From Helicobacteraceae bacterium (GTDB taxonomy: Bacteria > Campylobacterota > Campylobacteria > Campylobacterales > Helicobacteraceae), in the NCBI GenBank assembly GCA_029258405.1, contig JARHYY010000057.1, positions 1 through 15,315 on the forward strand: a stretch of DNA of 15,315 nt, in the 5' to 3' direction. Made by a program: the position numbers and the translations under genes. Below are positions 1 through 7,092 of this stretch, one piece after another; the stretch's first letter is position 1, and each line of letters opens with the position of its first letter. The notes below the pieces were generated by a model. It was not told where the DNA came from and ran no database searches. It worked only from the letters and a program-made list of their open reading frames with translations.

Positions 1-14
1 CAAAAGGCATGGAG

Positions 15-82
15 ATTGCCTCTCTTAGCACTTGTCCAAGTTTTAAAAGAGGCAATTTATATTGTCTCCTCTTTTGTTTTTT
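15..82 (+). terminator. Candidate rho-independent terminator with a competing upstream hairpin (left-edge intergenic region)
   Basis: Read on the plus strand, bases 49-56 (GAGGCAAT) can pair with 61-68 (ATTGTCTC) around a TTAT loop, with one G-U pair. A T-rich tract (TTTTGTTTTTT, 72-82) follows, as in an intrinsic terminator for a transcript entering from the left. The same segment (48-56, AGAGGCAAT) pairs perfectly over nine bases with 15-23 (ATTGCCTCT), and the loop of that stem holds ACTTG/CAAGT (30-34/37-41). The two stems are mutually exclusive. The rest of 1-129 holds no gene I can support. It may end an unseen convergent gene or a small RNA. Confidence 0.4.
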
Positions 83-129
83 CGTCCTCCTTAAGGAATT
101 GCAAAAGATTCTTTAAATTGAAATTTGTG

Positions 130-1554
130 TTATAGTTTTTTAAGGGTTTCTATAAGATTAGTCGTGCTTTTACCTGCTACAAGGGGTATAATATGTACTT
201 CTTGTGCAAATTCTCTCCCTATAATTTCATCATGTGCATAATCTCCACCCTTTACAATAACATGAGGGCTTAATACTTTGATAAGATTATATGGTGTGAG
301 CTCATCAAAAGGCACAATATAATCAATAGACTCTAATGCACTAAGAACGCCCATTCTCTCTTCAAGGGTATTAATTGGTCGCTTATCGCCTTTGAGTTGC
401 TTTATTGAATCATCGCTATTTACCCCTACAATAAGTACATCGCCTAGCTTTTTTGATTCTTGTAGGTATCGTACATGCCCTAAGTGTAAAATATCAAAAC
501 AGCCATTTGTCCAAATAATTTTTTTTTGTTTATAGCGTAATGTTTGTGCTAAAAAAGGTAAATATTCTTGTGTGATAATTTTTTGTATTGTGGTGTCAAA
601 AAAGCAATCTCTTATTTCTTCTAAGGAAGCTGTTGCACTCCCTATTTTTGATACAACAACAGCAGCAGCGGCATTAGCAAATTGAGCAGCTTTAATAATA
701 TGTGCTTCAAAACTTAGTGCAAAAGCTAAAGAAGCAATGACTGTATCTCCAGCACCTGTTACATCATAGACTTCTTTAGCAGTAGTAGGGATTTTATATA
801 AGGAATCTGCTTGCAAGATGCCTATACCATCTTCACTAAGGGTAATAAGCGGATAAGTGATATGATATACTTCTTGCAGTGTAATTAATGCTTTTTTAAG
901 GGTGCTATCATCAATAATTTTGATACCTGTGGCTTCATATATCTCTTTTTTATTAGGTGTAAGAATGGTTGCGTGGCGATATTTAGTATAGTCGTTCCCT
1001 TTTGGATCTATGAGGATAGGTTTATTTGCCTGCCTTGAAAGAGCGATAATTTTTTGTGTCAAATATGCTGTTAACACACCTTTGCCATAATCAGAAAGAA
1101 TGACTATATCAACATCTGCAATTGTTTTTGCACAAAAGCATTCAATCATGTGTTCTATTTGTGCATCAATATCATCTTTATGCTCCCAATCTACGCGTAC
1201 AACTTGTTGATGTGAGGCAATAATGCGGGTTTTTTGTGTGCTAAGGCGATCATGTTGCATAAAAATGCCCTCTAAACTCATATTGAATTCTTCAAGCTTG
1301 CTTTTAATCTCTTGTCCAACTTTGTCTGCACCTATAACACCACAAGGTATTACATAAGCATTCAATGCTAAAAGATTATGCATGACATTGCACGCCCCCC
1401 CAAGCCTTCTGCTTTCTTTGCTTACTTCTACAACAGCTACAGGTGCTTCTGGAGAGATTCGCTCGCAAATACCCCATACATAATGATCAATCATTAAATC
1501 TCCCACAATAAGAATTTTAGGGGTATGTTGATTTGTTAAAAATTGTTTAATCAT
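130..1554 (-). CDS. hldE: Bifunctional D-beta-D-heptose 7-phosphate kinase / heptose 1-phosphate adenylyltransferase (HldE, RfaE)
   Basis: Cytosolic two-domain enzyme of ADP-heptose synthesis. The kinase domain makes heptose 1,7-bisphosphate, and the C-terminal domain adenylylates heptose 1-phosphate. At 474 residues it matches full-length HldE (about 475). The N-terminal ribokinase/PfkB domain (about 1-320) shows the LGGACN sugar-binding region at 51-56 and the signature DVTGAGDT at 264-271, with catalytic base Asp270. The C-terminal nucleotidyltransferase domain (about 345-474) shows NGCFDILHLGH with the HxGH motif at 357-360, KGGDY near 435 and a conserved STTNLIE tail. Its start overlaps the hldD stop by eight bases, so translation is probably coupled; AGG lies seven bases upstream of ATG. 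A run of seven Gs lies in codons 52-54. Products feed LPS core and, in other Gram-negatives, act as ALPK1 agonists. Confidence 0.97.
   Translation of the reverse strand: MIKQFLTNQHTPKILIVGDLMIDHYVWGICERISPEAPVAVVEVSKESRRLGGACNVMHNLLALNAYVIPCGVIGADKVGQEIKSKLEEFNMSLEGIFMQHDRLSTQKTRIIASHQQVVRVDWEHKDDIDAQIEHMIECFCAKTIADVDIVILSDYGKGVLTAYLTQKIIALSRQANKPILIDPKGNDYTKYRHATILTPNKKEIYEATGIKIIDDSTLKKALITLQEVYHITYPLITLSEDGIGILQADSLYKIPTTAKEVYDVTGAGDTVIASLAFALSFEAHIIKAAQFANAAAAVVVSKIGSATASLEEIRDCFFDTTIQKIITQEYLPFLAQTLRYKQKKIIWTNGCFDILHLGHVRYLQESKKLGDVLIVGVNSDDSIKQLKGDKRPINTLEERMGVLSALESIDYIVPFDELTPYNLIKVLSPHVIVKGGDYAHDEIIGREFAQEVHIIPLVAGKSTTNLIETLKKL
1395..1401 (-). repeat. G7 homopolymer inside hldE
   Basis: Seven consecutive Gs on the coding strand encode part of the conserved Gly-Gly-Ala at residues 52-54 of HldE. 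A one-base slip would truncate the protein in its kinase domain. The tract is shorter than the eight or more Gs usually seen in Helicobacter and Campylobacter phase-variable genes. A comparable G7 lies in the essential gene mraY (6190-6196), so G7 alone need not be unstable. Confidence 0.6.
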
Positions 1555-2548
1555 AAATGCCTATTTCTTTGGATATTTTTTTAATTGTTTTGCAATATGC
1601 TTTAATGCCTCGTTCAAGATTGAAGTTTGGTTTATAATTTAAATCCATCTGTGTGCTACTAATATCAGCACAAGTATGTTCTTGGAAAAACTTATAAGGA
1701 TTATCTATATATTTTACTTTAAATTTTATATTAAGTGTTTCTTTAAGAATGTTTATAATTTCATTATAGCTTCTTGCTACCCCATATCCAACATTATACA
1801 GCCCGCTTTGCTTTGCTTTGATGGCTTTAATATTTGCTTGTATAACATCTTCAATATATACAAAATCTCTTTTTTGTTGCCCTTCTTTAAAGAGCCGTAC
1901 TTTAGAATCTTGTAAGGCTTGAAGTGCAAGCTGTAAGATCATTGATGCTGTTTTTCCTTTGTAAAGCTCTCTTTCACCATATACATTAAAATAGCGTAAG
2001 CCAATAACTCTTAGTTCTGGATTTTCTAAGGCAAATCGCAGGGCTATTCTATCCATCGATAGTTTAGAGAAACCATAAATATTTTCGGGGCATTCACCTT
2101 CTTTAATGCTGTTTGGTGCTGGAGAATTACCATATACACCCGCACTTGAAGCGTAAATAACATGGGCTTTCTTTTGTTGAGCAAGATTGAGGATATTGTA
2201 AAAAGCATTAGTGTTTGTACGCATAACTATTTCTTCATTGAAACAAGTAGTGTCTGAAATAGCGGCTTGATGAAAGATATAATCAATAGGTAGATTCTGT
2301 AAGATGGCTAAATCTTGATTTGAGTTAATATCGCCCGCAAGCACTGTTCCTTTAAAGCCAATAAGATTCTTAAAATGCCCCAAGCTTAATGAATATTCAC
2401 TAAGAGCAGTTTCACGAAATTTGTCAAAAATAATGATATGGCATTCATGATGTCGCTGTAGATAATGAGCAATATTGCTCCCTATAAAACCAGCACCACC
2501 TGTAATTAAAACAGTTTTTCCTTCTAATGTGTCATCAATATATTTCAT
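1547..2548 (-). CDS. hldD: ADP-L-glycero-D-manno-heptose 6-epimerase (HldD, RfaD)
   Basis: Cytosolic short-chain dehydrogenase/reductase that epimerises ADP-D-glycero-D-manno-heptose to the L-glycero form, the last step before heptose enters LPS core. At 333 residues it is of normal length. It shows the dinucleotide-binding GGAGFIG at 17-23, FDKF at 41-44, the ASSAGVYG strand at 133-140, the catalytic YxxxK (Tyr158, Lys162) and the RYFNVYG substrate segment at 185-191. An AAGGA ribosome site precedes ATG, and the gene starts 11 bases after the lipoprotein stop. Its own stop overlaps the hldE start by eight bases. The hldD-hldE order is common in epsilonproteobacteria. A general NAD-dependent sugar epimerase is the only alternative, and the neighbouring hldE argues against it. 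Confidence 0.95.
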   Translation of the reverse strand: MKYIDDTLEGKTVLITGGAGFIGSNIAHYLQRHHECHIIIFDKFRETALSEYSLSLGHFKNLIGFKGTVLAGDINSNQDLAILQNLPIDYIFHQAAISDTTCFNEEIVMRTNTNAFYNILNLAQQKKAHVIYASSAGVYGNSPAPNSIKEGECPENIYGFSKLSMDRIALRFALENPELRVIGLRYFNVYGERELYKGKTASMILQLALQALQDSKVRLFKEGQQKRDFVYIEDVIQANIKAIKAKQSGLYNVGYGVARSYNEIINILKETLNIKFKVKYIDNPYKFFQEHTCADISSTQMDLNYKPNFNLERGIKAYCKTIKKISKEIGIYD

Positions 2549-2559
2549 GCTCTTTCCTT

Positions 2560-3735
2560 TTATTGAAATGTGGAATTTTTAAGTATTTTTTCAAGGTTGT
2601 TGCATGCTCTTGCTTCATTGTCCTCTTCACAACCTATTTTATATAAATATAAAGACTGTTCTTTATCGATAGGAAGCAAAAGAGTTTGTTTGCCATCAAT
2701 ATATTTTCCTTCAGATAAAGCATCACCCATTTTTGTGCATATTTGTGCTGTTTTTTCAAAACGAATTATGCCCTTAGCATAAAAATTGCTCTCACAAGCT
2801 ATGCTTGCAGCCTTGACAAATAAATCATTATTTTTTTGCAATAAATAAATTTCCATAATATTTTGACAAGCAGGTACATAATGACGATTAAAGCAATGTG
2901 GTTTTAAAATATCTTGTAAATAGTTTTGAAAAGCTATATCATTTAAATAGCGTTGTCGTTGTTCTTTTTTGTAAAGATACACAGCAGAAACACAAGCAAG
3001 CCCAGAGCCATTATCGCACATTTGCTGTGCCTGATTGATAGAAGTAAATTGGTCTATAAAGCATGAAGAATGTTCGCATAGCTCTTGAATACCAAAGTCA
3101 ATAAGCTTCATAGAGATTTGTTGTTGCATATCATTTGTTTTTGGATAAGAGTGCTGCAAGAAATCATAAAGAGCTAAACAGCCTAAGCGAGAATGTTGCG
3201 TGCATGATTTTTGAAGTAAGTCTAAAGCTTGTTGCGGAGCATTAAAATATTTTTGCATAAGCACCCCCGCAATTGCACAAGCCCTTGCATGCCCTAAATC
3301 ACAACTTTTTTGCATAAATTGCCATGCTTTTTGTGCATTTTGCATAGAGGAGCTTATGGTATTTAAAGGTGAATTTTCATCTATGGGCATATCAAGATAA
3401 TGTTGTGCTAATGTATAGCAAGCATTTTTGCCCTCTTTTATGCAGAGCTCTTGTAATTCTTCTTGACTTCTTTCAAGTACAAAAGAGGGTTCATCGCAAG
3501 CATTTCTGCTCCCTTGAATGCAAGCTTGTTTAAAGGGGTCATTATAAAGCGTGCCTGTTTTTGCTTCAAGAAAAAGCATGTATGATGGATTTTTGAGTTC
3601 TTGAGTTATACTCTCATGCTTGCTATTTATGGTGTGCTTACTGCAGGCTATAAAGATTGTCATGCATATAAGCAGGGCTATATATATATGCCTTTGCAAA
3701 CTATTCCTTAATATCTTGTTTTGAGTATTGCTCAT
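2560..3735 (-). CDS. Sel1-like repeat lipoprotein with cysteine pairs (Hcp-like)
   Basis: Predicted cell-envelope lipoprotein of 391 residues. A basic start and a hydrophobic segment (about 17-30) end in FIAC-S, a lipobox with the lipidated cysteine at 31; Phe at position -3 is atypical. The rest is helical with cysteine pairs seven or eight residues apart: 72/80, 98/106, 145/153, 178/186, 240/248, 281/290, 369/378, plus wider pairs such as 314/333. This is the pattern of Sel1-like repeats in Helicobacter cysteine-rich proteins, where paired cysteines bridge adjacent helices. It is first in the minus-strand unit with hldD-hldE, suggesting an envelope role; the function is unknown. The ATG at 3735 sits two bases after a TATAAT and has no ribosome site. 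A TTG at 3697-3699 (codon 13) follows AAGGA and would leave a classic lipoprotein signal, so the start is uncertain. Confidence 0.85.
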   Translation of the reverse strand: MSNTQNKILRNSLQRHIYIALLICMTIFIACSKHTINSKHESITQELKNPSYMLFLEAKTGTLYNDPFKQACIQGSRNACDEPSFVLERSQEELQELCIKEGKNACYTLAQHYLDMPIDENSPLNTISSSMQNAQKAWQFMQKSCDLGHARACAIAGVLMQKYFNAPQQALDLLQKSCTQHSRLGCLALYDFLQHSYPKTNDMQQQISMKLIDFGIQELCEHSSCFIDQFTSINQAQQMCDNGSGLACVSAVYLYKKEQRQRYLNDIAFQNYLQDILKPHCFNRHYVPACQNIMEIYLLQKNNDLFVKAASIACESNFYAKGIIRFEKTAQICTKMGDALSEGKYIDGKQTLLLPIDKEQSLYLYKIGCEEDNEARACNNLEKILKNSTFQ

Positions 3736-3770
3736 GTATTATATCATAAAAATATTCACAAAGGAGTCTT
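3736..3770. promoter_or_regulatory. Compact divergent promoter region between lipoprotein and permease genes
   Basis: Only 35 bases separate the divergent genes. On the minus strand a perfect TATAAT occupies 3743-3738, with T-rich sequence upstream and no obvious -35 box, as is usual for epsilonproteobacterial sigma-70 promoters. The expected transcription start (about 3731) falls at or inside the annotated lipoprotein ATG. On the plus strand, TATTAT at 3737-3742 or a neighbouring TATCAT could serve the permease, and AAAGGAG at 3760-3766 is its ribosome site. The two promoters overlap, so they may interfere with each other. Confidence 0.5.
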
Positions 3771-4727
3771 ATGGCAGAACAGAGCCAAATGGCTATCACT
3801 AAGGGCATAGGTTTAATGTTAATATCGACTATTTTTTTTGCACTTATGAATGCTTTAGTAAAATATTTGAGTGCTTTGGGATATTCGTCGATGGAGAATA
3901 TTTTTTTTCGTGCTTTTTTTATGGTGTTGTTCTTATGGTGGTTATTTAGTGCCGCACCTACTATTAATCGTTTTTTTCCATATTTAAAAATACAAAAGCC
4001 AAAAATACGCTCTAAAAAAAGGGGCGGTTTTATAAAAATACTCATTCGGTCGTTTTTTGGGGCAGTTTCTATGAGTTTAGCATTTTATAATTTTGCAACT
4101 ATTCCTCTTGGAGTGGCTACTGCTTTTTTGCAATCTATGCCTATTTTTATGGTTATTTTTACATTTTTTACTAGAGAAAAGCCAAGTACATTTGTGATTA
4201 TAGCGACATTTATAGGCTTTGTTGGTGTGCTCTTAATTGCAAATCCTCAAATAAGTAATATATCGCCTATTAATGCCTTTGCAGGTATTATAGGGGCAAT
4301 AAGTGCTTGTTTTGCATTTATGACTTTAAGGTCGCTTAAAGAATATTATGAGAGTGGTGCTGTGGTGCTGTGGTATGGAATCTGCATGAGTATTGCGGGT
4401 GCTTTGGGCATGCTCATACCTATTGAAAAAATGGGCGGGTTTGTTATGCCAAATGTATATGCCATATGTATTTTTTTGCTCTGCGGTCTTATGGGTGCGG
4501 CTGGACAATGGTGTATGACTTCCTCATATATGTTTGCTCCAGCGGGCATTGTTGCACCTATTAGTTATATGAGGATTGTATGGAGTCTTTTTTTAGGCTT
4601 TATGCTTGGTGATTTATTCCCTAGTTGGATAACGCTTGCTGGCATTGGTCTTATTATTGCCTCGGGTATTTTGATAGCCTTGCCCGTTTTCATTAAAGAA
4701 TACAGAAAAATATACAGGCAATTATAA
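3771..4727 (+). CDS. EamA/DMT superfamily permease, ten predicted membrane helices
   Basis: Inner-membrane protein of 318 residues in the drug/metabolite transporter superfamily. Ten hydrophobic segments can be placed near residues 11-31, 41-60, 88-108, 112-133, 139-157, 168-187, 197-217, 227-247, 255-278 and 284-306. This fits two EamA five-helix repeats (about 10-157 and 168-306). The loop at 61-87 is strongly basic (KPKIRSKKR) and so probably cytoplasmic. A strong AAAGGAG ribosome site precedes ATG. The substrate cannot be told from sequence; relatives export amino acids, metabolites or lipid-linked sugars, or import cofactors. It faces away from the lipoprotein-hldDE unit and converges on murD, its last codons overlapping the murD end by six bases with no terminator visible between them. 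Confidence 0.9.
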   Translation: MAEQSQMAITKGIGLMLISTIFFALMNALVKYLSALGYSSMENIFFRAFFMVLFLWWLFSAAPTINRFFPYLKIQKPKIRSKKRGGFIKILIRSFFGAVSMSLAFYNFATIPLGVATAFLQSMPIFMVIFTFFTREKPSTFVIIATFIGFVGVLLIANPQISNISPINAFAGIIGAISACFAFMTLRSLKEYYESGAVVLWYGICMSIAGALGMLIPIEKMGGFVMPNVYAICIFLLCGLMGAAGQWCMTSSYMFAPAGIVAPISYMRIVWSLFLGFMLGDLFPSWITLAGIGLIIASGILIALPVFIKEYRKIYRQL

Positions 4728-5933
4728 TATATTGTGTGCATATGCACAAAATTGCATGCCCCTTTCTTCATAGGAGCTAAATTGATCAAGGCTAGAAGCA
4801 GCAGGCGAAAGCAAGGCAACTTGACTAGAAGTAAGTTCTGCATCAATGCTTTTTAAGGCATTTGAAAGCTCTTTGCAGAGCTTATAAGGAATGCTATATT
4901 GTTGTGCAAGCTGTTCAAGCCGTTGGTAATTGCTCCCGATAATGTATATTTTTAAGCGGAGCTGTTGTGCGAAGCTAAACAAAGGGTGGAGCTCTGCTCC
5001 TTTATCATCGCCTCCAATAATGAGATGAATAAAATATTTATTATATCGTTTGAGTGCTTGAATGCTTGCATCAACATTTGTGGCTTTACTGTCATTAACC
5101 CATAGGCGATTTTTTGCATCTCTTATTTCTTCAAGACGATGTTTGCCAATTGAAAAATGGTGCAATTTTTCATAGGGCAGTTGTTGGTATAAAACCTTAT
5201 AGGCAGCAAGAGCCAAAATAGCATCTTGCAAAAAAGGTTCTTGAAATGGAATGCGTGCACAATCTATATCAAATATATTCATTAAATCTTTTGTATCATG
5301 GTAGAAAAATATTCTTGGTTTGTTGTGTTTTTGTGTGAGGAGTCCTTTAAGCTCATGGGGGATAATGGCTGTGGAATCTTTATTCATAAGTGTAAGTGTT
5401 TTGAGTTTAGCATCTTGATATGCCCTAAAGCTTCCATGCCAAGAAATATGATCTGCTCTTATGGGTAGCAAAAGGTATATATTTGGTGCTGCATGAGATG
5501 TATAATGCAATGTGAAAGAGCTTGTTTCTAATATCCAAAGATGTGCATGGGTGCTTAGAAAGGCTAAAGGTGTACCGATGTTGCCCCCCATTATTGAACC
5601 TTTGTCCTCAAAAAGAGCTTGAGCCATTTGCGTGGTTGTTGTTTTTCCATTGCTCCCACTTATCCATATGCTAAAGGGCATTTGCTTTGCAAAATAATCA
5701 TATTCGCTCATAAGGTTTTGTGCTTGCTGTGCAAGAAAATGTGTAGGGGGGATGCCCGGGCTTATAATTTCTAAATCGCTTTTAAAAGCATCAAAATGAG
5801 ATGAAGGGCAAAGCCTATGTTGATATTTATCATATGTAGGGGTGGTAATGTTATCATCATAAATTGTACAAGAATCAATAATTGATGAAAGTGCTTGGGT
5901 TGTTTTTCCGTTTCCAAAGAGTGAGATATTCAT
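4722..5933 (-). CDS. murD: UDP-N-acetylmuramoyl-L-alanine:D-glutamate ligase (MurD)
   Basis: Cytosolic ATP-dependent Mur ligase that adds D-glutamate to UDP-MurNAc-L-alanine in peptidoglycan synthesis. The open frame extends upstream to 5990, but I place the start at the ATG at 5931-5933. That ATG overlaps the mraY stop (TAATG), and the protein then begins MNISLFGNGKTT, as in H. pylori MurD. This gives 403 residues. Visible motifs are the ATP-binding GSNGKTTTT from residue 93, GGNIGTP, LETSSF with metal-binding Glu136, an HISWHGS segment, NDSKATN in the central domain, and LSPAASSLDQFSSYEERG near the C-terminus. All are MurD landmarks. It is the second gene of an mraY-murD pair. Its tail overlaps that of the convergent permease gene. 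Confidence 0.96.
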   Translation of the reverse strand: MNISLFGNGKTTQALSSIIDSCTIYDDNITTPTYDKYQHRLCPSSHFDAFKSDLEIISPGIPPTHFLAQQAQNLMSEYDYFAKQMPFSIWISGSNGKTTTTQMAQALFEDKGSIMGGNIGTPLAFLSTHAHLWILETSSFTLHYTSHAAPNIYLLLPIRADHISWHGSFRAYQDAKLKTLTLMNKDSTAIIPHELKGLLTQKHNKPRIFFYHDTKDLMNIFDIDCARIPFQEPFLQDAILALAAYKVLYQQLPYEKLHHFSIGKHRLEEIRDAKNRLWVNDSKATNVDASIQALKRYNKYFIHLIIGGDDKGAELHPLFSFAQQLRLKIYIIGSNYQRLEQLAQQYSIPYKLCKELSNALKSIDAELTSSQVALLSPAASSLDQFSSYEERGMQFCAYAHNIL

Positions 5934-6991
5934 TAGCGTACTTTTAAGCTTAATAAGGCGATGAGATTGCTTATAAGAGCGATGATCCAAAATCGGACGA
6001 TAATTTTGCTCTCAGCCCAGCCTTTTACTTCAAAATGATGGTGAATCGGAGCCATGAGAAATATTTTTTTACTGAAAGTTTTAATGCTAAAAATTTGCAA
6101 AATTACACTAGCTGCTTCAATCACAAAAATAAAACTTATCAAAAAGAGCAAAAGCTCTGCTTTGCATATAATAGCACAATAGGCAACAACCCCCCCTATT
6201 GCCAAGCTACCACTATCGCCCATAAAAACTTCTGCAGGGTGGCAATTAAACCATAAAAAGCCTATCAACGCTCCCATGAGGCTAGCAGCAATAATGACTA
6301 CCTCACCGCTCCCTTGTATGAGAGGGTAGAATAAATAGCTACTATAAACAACATTTCCAGAAACATACACAAACACCATAAGGCTAAAAAGTGCAAACAA
6401 AGAAGGCACAGTAGCTAAGCCATCAAGCCCATCAGTGATATTTACAGCATTAGTTGCTGATACAAATACCAAGCTCCAAAACAAAGGAGCAAAAAAAACC
6501 ATATCTAAGAGCGGATTTTTATAAAATGGTATATAAAAGTTTGTGTTTAATCCATATATGTAAAGGGCTATGCTTATTGAAAGTGCAATGAGTAATAAAA
6601 GTCCAAATTTTGTTCTTGCATTTAAGCCGACATTGTTTTTTGCTAATATTTTTGTCATATCATCTCGGATGCCTACAGCAGAAAAAAGGATAAGACAGGC
6701 AAGCCCTAAAAGGAGATAGATATTATCGAGCTTTGCAGCAATAAGATTGGCTATGAGTGTTGAAACAACAATGACAATCCCGCCCATGGTTGGCGTCCCT
6801 ACCTTATTTTGGTGATTTTTTGGTGTATATGATGATATAGGTTGTTTTGCTTTTTTATAATTTGCCCATTGGATAAAAGGAGGCATTAAAAAAAGTGCGC
6901 TAAAAAGGGCAATAAAAAAACCTACCCCTGCACGAAAAGTAATATATGAGAATAAATTAATATTAAAAATTTCCCATAAGTAATAGAGCAT
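5933..6991 (-). CDS. mraY: Phospho-N-acetylmuramoyl-pentapeptide transferase (MraY)
   Basis: Inner-membrane enzyme that transfers phospho-MurNAc-pentapeptide from UDP to undecaprenyl phosphate, forming lipid I. It has 352 residues with about ten hydrophobic helices, normal for the family. Conserved features include the TPTMGG loop at 66-71, the Asp pair at 110-111 (IRDDMTK), NAVNITDGLDGLA with Asp187 and Asp190, FMGDSGS with Asp259, and MAPIHHHFE with the His triad at 317-319. The C-terminus ends in LSLKVR, as in the H. pylori protein. The ATG follows AAGGCAAAG and a 40-base leader from a predicted promoter. The gene ends TAATG into murD, so the two are translationally coupled. A G7 run (6190-6196) lies in the GGVV codons. 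Confidence 0.97.
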   Translation of the reverse strand: MLYYLWEIFNINLFSYITFRAGVGFFIALFSALFLMPPFIQWANYKKAKQPISSYTPKNHQNKVGTPTMGGIVIVVSTLIANLIAAKLDNIYLLLGLACLILFSAVGIRDDMTKILAKNNVGLNARTKFGLLLLIALSISIALYIYGLNTNFYIPFYKNPLLDMVFFAPLFWSLVFVSATNAVNITDGLDGLATVPSLFALFSLMVFVYVSGNVVYSSYLFYPLIQGSGEVVIIAASLMGALIGFLWFNCHPAEVFMGDSGSLAIGGVVAYCAIICKAELLLFLISFIFVIEAASVILQIFSIKTFSKKIFLMAPIHHHFEVKGWAESKIIVRFWIIALISNLIALLSLKVR

Positions 6992-7037
6992 GAAACTTTG
7001 CCTTATGTGCGTAAAAATTTAACTAAATTAAGGTACA

Positions 7038-7043
7038 ATTATA
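7038..7043 (-). promoter_or_regulatory. -10 element of the predicted mraY-murD promoter
   Basis: A perfect TATAAT reads on the minus strand at 7043-7038, preceded by T-rich sequence without a clear -35 box. A start near 7031 would give a leader of about 40 bases carrying the AAGGC ribosome site before the mraY ATG at 6991. It overlaps a weaker plus-strand TACAAT (7034-7039), so the divergent mraY and gpmI promoters share this 101-base gap. Confidence 0.55.
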
Positions 7044-7072
7044 TCAGATAAACTCTTTTAAAAAATTAAGGA

Positions 7073-7078
7073 TATAAT
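7073..7078 (+). promoter_or_regulatory. Possible -10 element for gpmI
   Basis: A perfect TATAAT on the plus strand lies 14 bases before the gpmI ATG, which would leave a leader of only about eight bases and cut into the AAAAGGCAG ribosome site. The alternative TACAAT at 7034-7039 would give a more usual leader of about 47 bases. Which one is used cannot be decided from sequence. Confidence 0.4.
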
Positions 7079-7092
7079 TCAAAAGGCAGAAA

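Noticed and set aside
1..135. Open plus-strand frame from the left edge to TAG at 133-135 (44 codons), and an open minus-strand frame leaving the window
   Set aside because: Both are short, the plus frame would run through the likely terminator and T tract, and neither translation resembles a protein I know. Lipopolysaccharide gene gmhA would be expected next to hldE in Helicobacter, but the visible residues do not match it.
3701..4045. Minus-strand frame of 114 codons opposite the permease gene
   Set aside because: It lies antisense to a clear membrane protein, has no ribosome site and would cover the divergent promoter region.
5934..5990. Upstream extension of murD by 19 codons
   Set aside because: The extension lies inside mraY and gives a basic leader absent from MurD proteins; the internal ATG at 5933 forms the TAATG junction and matches the family N-terminus.
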